Source: Rhododendron vialii | Lineage: Eukaryota > Streptophyta > Magnoliopsida > Ericales > Ericaceae | Reading direction: 5' to 3' | DNA length: 64,000 bases | Assembly (NCBI RefSeq): GCF_030253575.1 | Contig: NC_080561.1 | Location: forward strand, 25,904,564 to 25,968,563 | Translations under genes and position numbers: made by a program | Notes under the pieces: model-generated | Databases searched by the model: none | Told to the model about the DNA's origin: nothing | The model's input: the letters and a program-made list of their open reading frames with translations, nothing else | Part shown: piece after piece, positions 61,186 through 64,000 of the stretch | How positions within the stretch are numbered: position 1 is the stretch's first letter | How the letters are laid out: each line of letters opens with the position of its first letter

Positions 61186-62157
61186 CTGCCAATACAATTG
61201 TATTAAAAGCAGTGGAAGAATGAATTTTTTACCCCAACAAATAGTGATACAAACATAAGTAACATGGTTTGTTTTAGACAACGCTGTTGACCACCTTAGT
61301 ACATGACCCCTCCTTTTTTCAGAGAGAAATATGTAACCAATGAGTTTGTGCGCCCATAGTGTACAGTGTGTACTACCAATAAGACACAAGATAACATAGA
61401 TCATGCTTGAAAACATTGTCCTATTGAACCTCTTTCTGAAACGAGAACGTCAAATCCACTACGTGAGTGCCGGCCACCTGACGTCTACATAGATAGTTTG
61501 TGCCACTTCGGGCTCAAACACTTAGTTTCCACCTTGACAGGGCGCGCAGTGCTGCTCTAATCTCAAGGGGGGGATTCATACCCCAACACTGGTTTCCAAG
61601 TACATCTTCGGGTATCATTAACCAACCCTCTTAATTATATAGGAAGGTGAGTTTAGTATCTGGATATCTACCTTCCAGACTTTCTGTTTGTTTGCAGACT
61701 GCAACTTTTTGCCCTTTTTGCGAAGGAAAAACATGTTCAAATCAATGTTATGACTGGCAGATCAAATTTTCCCAACAGACAAGCTATAACAGATATAGAG
61801 ATGAACGATTCAGATACTCCATGAGATACTGTCAAAATACGGATTTGAAACTTATGTCATGGAACTTTGGAATTTGTTCCGGTCTAGTTTCTGCAGTTTC
61901 TTCTGTTGCCATACGTTGATTGTGGTTTAGATTGTTTTGCTTTAGGGCTTTTGATGTGTTGTCTTGGCCTTGATTTTGATGCCATCGAGGCTCCTTGTTT
62001 GCAGGAGTTTTGTGGTATTTGGTTTTTTTTTTATTTAAGTGTGTCGCTTGATTTTTAACTTGTTTATCGTTTTCACATAGCTAGCTTTATTTTGAGGAAT
62101 GATTCTTTATAGAAATAAGTAGTCGCTAGCTATTTATATCTAGAAGTTTTCTTGTTA
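61186..62157. other. Intergenic, no gene seen
   Basis: The position where galactinol synthase exon 1 should lie shows no matching coding sequence on the - strand. No RNA gene or clear mobile element was recognised in this stretch. Confidence 0.5.
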
Positions 62158-62965
62158 AGAGCACCTGCATCAAGCTCTCAATATTTTGGACCAAATTACA
62201 CTTTAAAAAGCCAATTTATTACTTTAGCTACTTACTTTTAAAATATCTACTGCATCATACTCTTTATATTAAAATTATCCCAATTAAAAATATTATTTCT
62301 TTATTTAAGAAAAAACAAGCAAACCAAACCAAACCCTACTTATATATTAAAATTTTTTTTTAAAAGCAACTAATGTTCAAACAGATTAAAAATTAGATTA
62401 TTTAATTTTTTTAGACTGTTTATATATTAAAAAATAGTTAAAAAATTAAGTGTTCCAATTTTCAATCCGTTTGAACAAGTGCAAATATCTTATTTTTCTG
62501 ATCATTTTTTCCTAAAGGATCATAATTAATATTTGGCTAGAGGGCTTTCAACGAGAGCCCTAAGAGAGTCATAAAATCAAATGAAAGAACATATATTTAA
62601 TTACGAAAGCCCTAGACACAAATATAAATTTTGACCCTTTAGGATAAAATGATTAGAAAAATAAAATTTCCGCACCTGTTCAAACGGATTGAAAATTTTA
62701 GGATAAAATGATTAGAAAAATAAAAATTTTGCACCAGTTCAAACGGATTGAAATTTTTTTTTTTCAATCCGTTTGAACAGGTGCGAAAATTTTATTCTTT
62801 TATCATTTTATCCTAAAGGATTATAATAAACTTTTGACTCTAGATCTTTCAATAAGAATCCTAAGAGAGTCATAAAACTAAATAAAAATTGAATATTTAA
62901 TCTCCTAAAGCCAAATATTACACCTTAAAAATAATAAAATAATACATATATTGCTTAGAATGGAT
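62158..62965. mobile_element. AT-rich MITE-like region
   Basis: It starts AAGAGCACCTGCATCAAGCT, a terminus type shared by many plant MITEs, and closes near TTAGAATGGATGTGGTG. The inverted match between the ends is weak. It contains a strong internal hairpin, listed separately. Confidence 0.4.
62639..62821. repeat. Hairpin with duplicated arm
   Basis: TTAGGATAAAATGATTAGAA with TTCAAACGGATTGAAA occurs twice in direct orientation, at about 62638-62696 and 62697-62752. It then occurs once in reverse complement (62760-62818), separated by a T run. Earlier, 62451-62520 holds a further related inverted copy. Confidence 0.8.
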
Positions 62966-62999
62966 GTGGTGTTAAAAACAATAAAATATTAGTTAACCT

Positions 63000-64000
63000 A
63001 TGAATTTGGCTCCCTTCTTCAAGAGAGTGACTGTAGCAAATGTTAGTTTGATCCAATCAAAGGCGAGATTGGTGCAAAGAGTTTTGTTCACTTTTGCTCG
63101 TCAGTCTACCGCCACGAGGGGAGTAATGAGTTTAATGCAGATGCGATATCATCACATCAAATTAACTTTATTTTCTAATTGTTTAGAACTAACAAACGTT
63201 CTGGGTGTGTTTGGAACTGGGGATATAAAATGTTTAAGGTGTGTTTGGAACTAGGGGAAAGAAATGGACATGAAGAGAAAATTTTAAAAAAATAATGTCC
63301 ATTGTTTGGTTACTAAAAGAAAGACAAGGGAAAGTTTAAAAAACAAGTTCGATTTTCACTCCAATTTCTTCTCGACTTTCCCTCTTAAATATTTTTTCTT
63401 CCTTTCTCATCCAATCCCCAAGTTCCAAATTAACATAGGCGTAACTAATACTCCCTCTGGCGGTCTGTCCCCAAAGTTCGTCCCTTTTGGGGAATCTAAA
63501 CTTCTTAAGGGAAGACAATATTTTCTCCCAAGTAAGTGAATTATCAAAATAGTCCTCATTATTTTTAAAATGCAATGACATCTTTTTAAACTCTAATTAA
63601 TTCCCCCCCCCCCCCCCCCCCAATATTTTTGTGTTTGAATTTGAATATGAGAATGAAGGGCAAACAAGGAAACAACTTAATTTTTTTTCTATTGAAATCC
63701 CAAAATGGAAGAATGAATCAACTTTTTGAAATAGATGGAGCACAAAATATAAGACATAGGGAAAAACTGATTATTTTTCAAAAAAACAAGTACCTTATGT
63801 TAGTTTTTTCCCATTAGTGTGGCCCACTAGCCTTCACGTTTTGTGTATGTGGGACTCCACTATCAGATAAGCCAATGAAGTGATATGGTTCATTACGATA
63901 ACTAATTAGAATTATAGATTAAGGAAAACTCATGATAATAAAAGAGACTTTGATGGACTAGGTGTCTTTTAATAATTATCTCTAAGGCCCTCTTCTCTCC
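63000..64000. other. Terminal AT-rich region with homopolymer C
   Basis: No gene recognised. GTGTGTTTGGAACT is repeated near 63205 and 63238. A Stowaway-like terminus ACTCCCTCTGGCGG lies near 63449 without a clear partner. A C run of about 20 bases is at 63603-63622. Confidence 0.4.

Overview
This window is nuclear DNA from a flowering plant, most likely a eudicot. The host is AT-rich, its genes are split by long introns with GT-AG borders, and it is crowded with MITEs, Ty3/Gypsy LTR elements, a SINE and TA/TC/CA microsatellites. Two host genes look intact. One is a seven-exon WAT1-related (EamA) transporter on the + strand, coding from 5744 to 14664, 375 aa. The other is a seven-exon ABC transporter I family gene of the ABCI20 type on the - strand, from 38148 down to 32521, 328 aa.

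Three further host loci are broken. A second WAT1 copy (about 28620-31287) lacks exons 1-2, has a mutated splice acceptor and two frameshifts. A TRAPPC4/TRS23-like trafficking gene on the + strand (54527-59541) has lost frame and at least one exon. A galactinol synthase relative on the - strand (61185 down to 59961) lacks its first exon and has a homopolymer frameshift near its end.

Layout: 1-5400 is gene-poor and MITE-rich. 5400-14664 is the WAT1 promoter and gene, whose 5-kb first intron holds at least five foldback or MITE insertions. 15923-21810 is a decayed gypsy element on the - strand, carrying only gag remnants, with two other elements nested inside. 21816-28600 holds dispersed repeats, a 49-bp minisatellite and an inverted pair of MITEs beside TA/CA repeats. 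28620-31287 is the WAT1 pseudogene. 32521-38148 is ABCI20, with a 671-bp solo LTR in its last intron. 38445-41212 holds a SINE, MITEs and an LTR-like fragment.

42915-54510 is an 11.6-kb Tat-lineage gypsy retrotransposon with matching LTRs and a CAGCT target duplication. It carries gag-protease, reverse transcriptase, two RNase H domains and integrase on the + strand. It also carries a spliced antisense gene, with its own TATA box, between pol and the 3' LTR. This element landed 16 bp upstream of the TRAPPC4-like start codon. Five in-frame stops and a frameshift disable its + strand proteins.

From memory of Arabidopsis numbering, the window combines relatives of At1g09380 and At1g09350 (WAT1, galactinol synthase) with relatives of At5g02270 and At5g02280 (ABCI20, TRAPPC4). 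This suggests conserved ancestral gene order that has been expanded by transposons. The antisense gene of the Tat element is the most unusual genetic unit here. Antisense extra ORFs are known in this lineage, so it is not claimed as a wholly new system.
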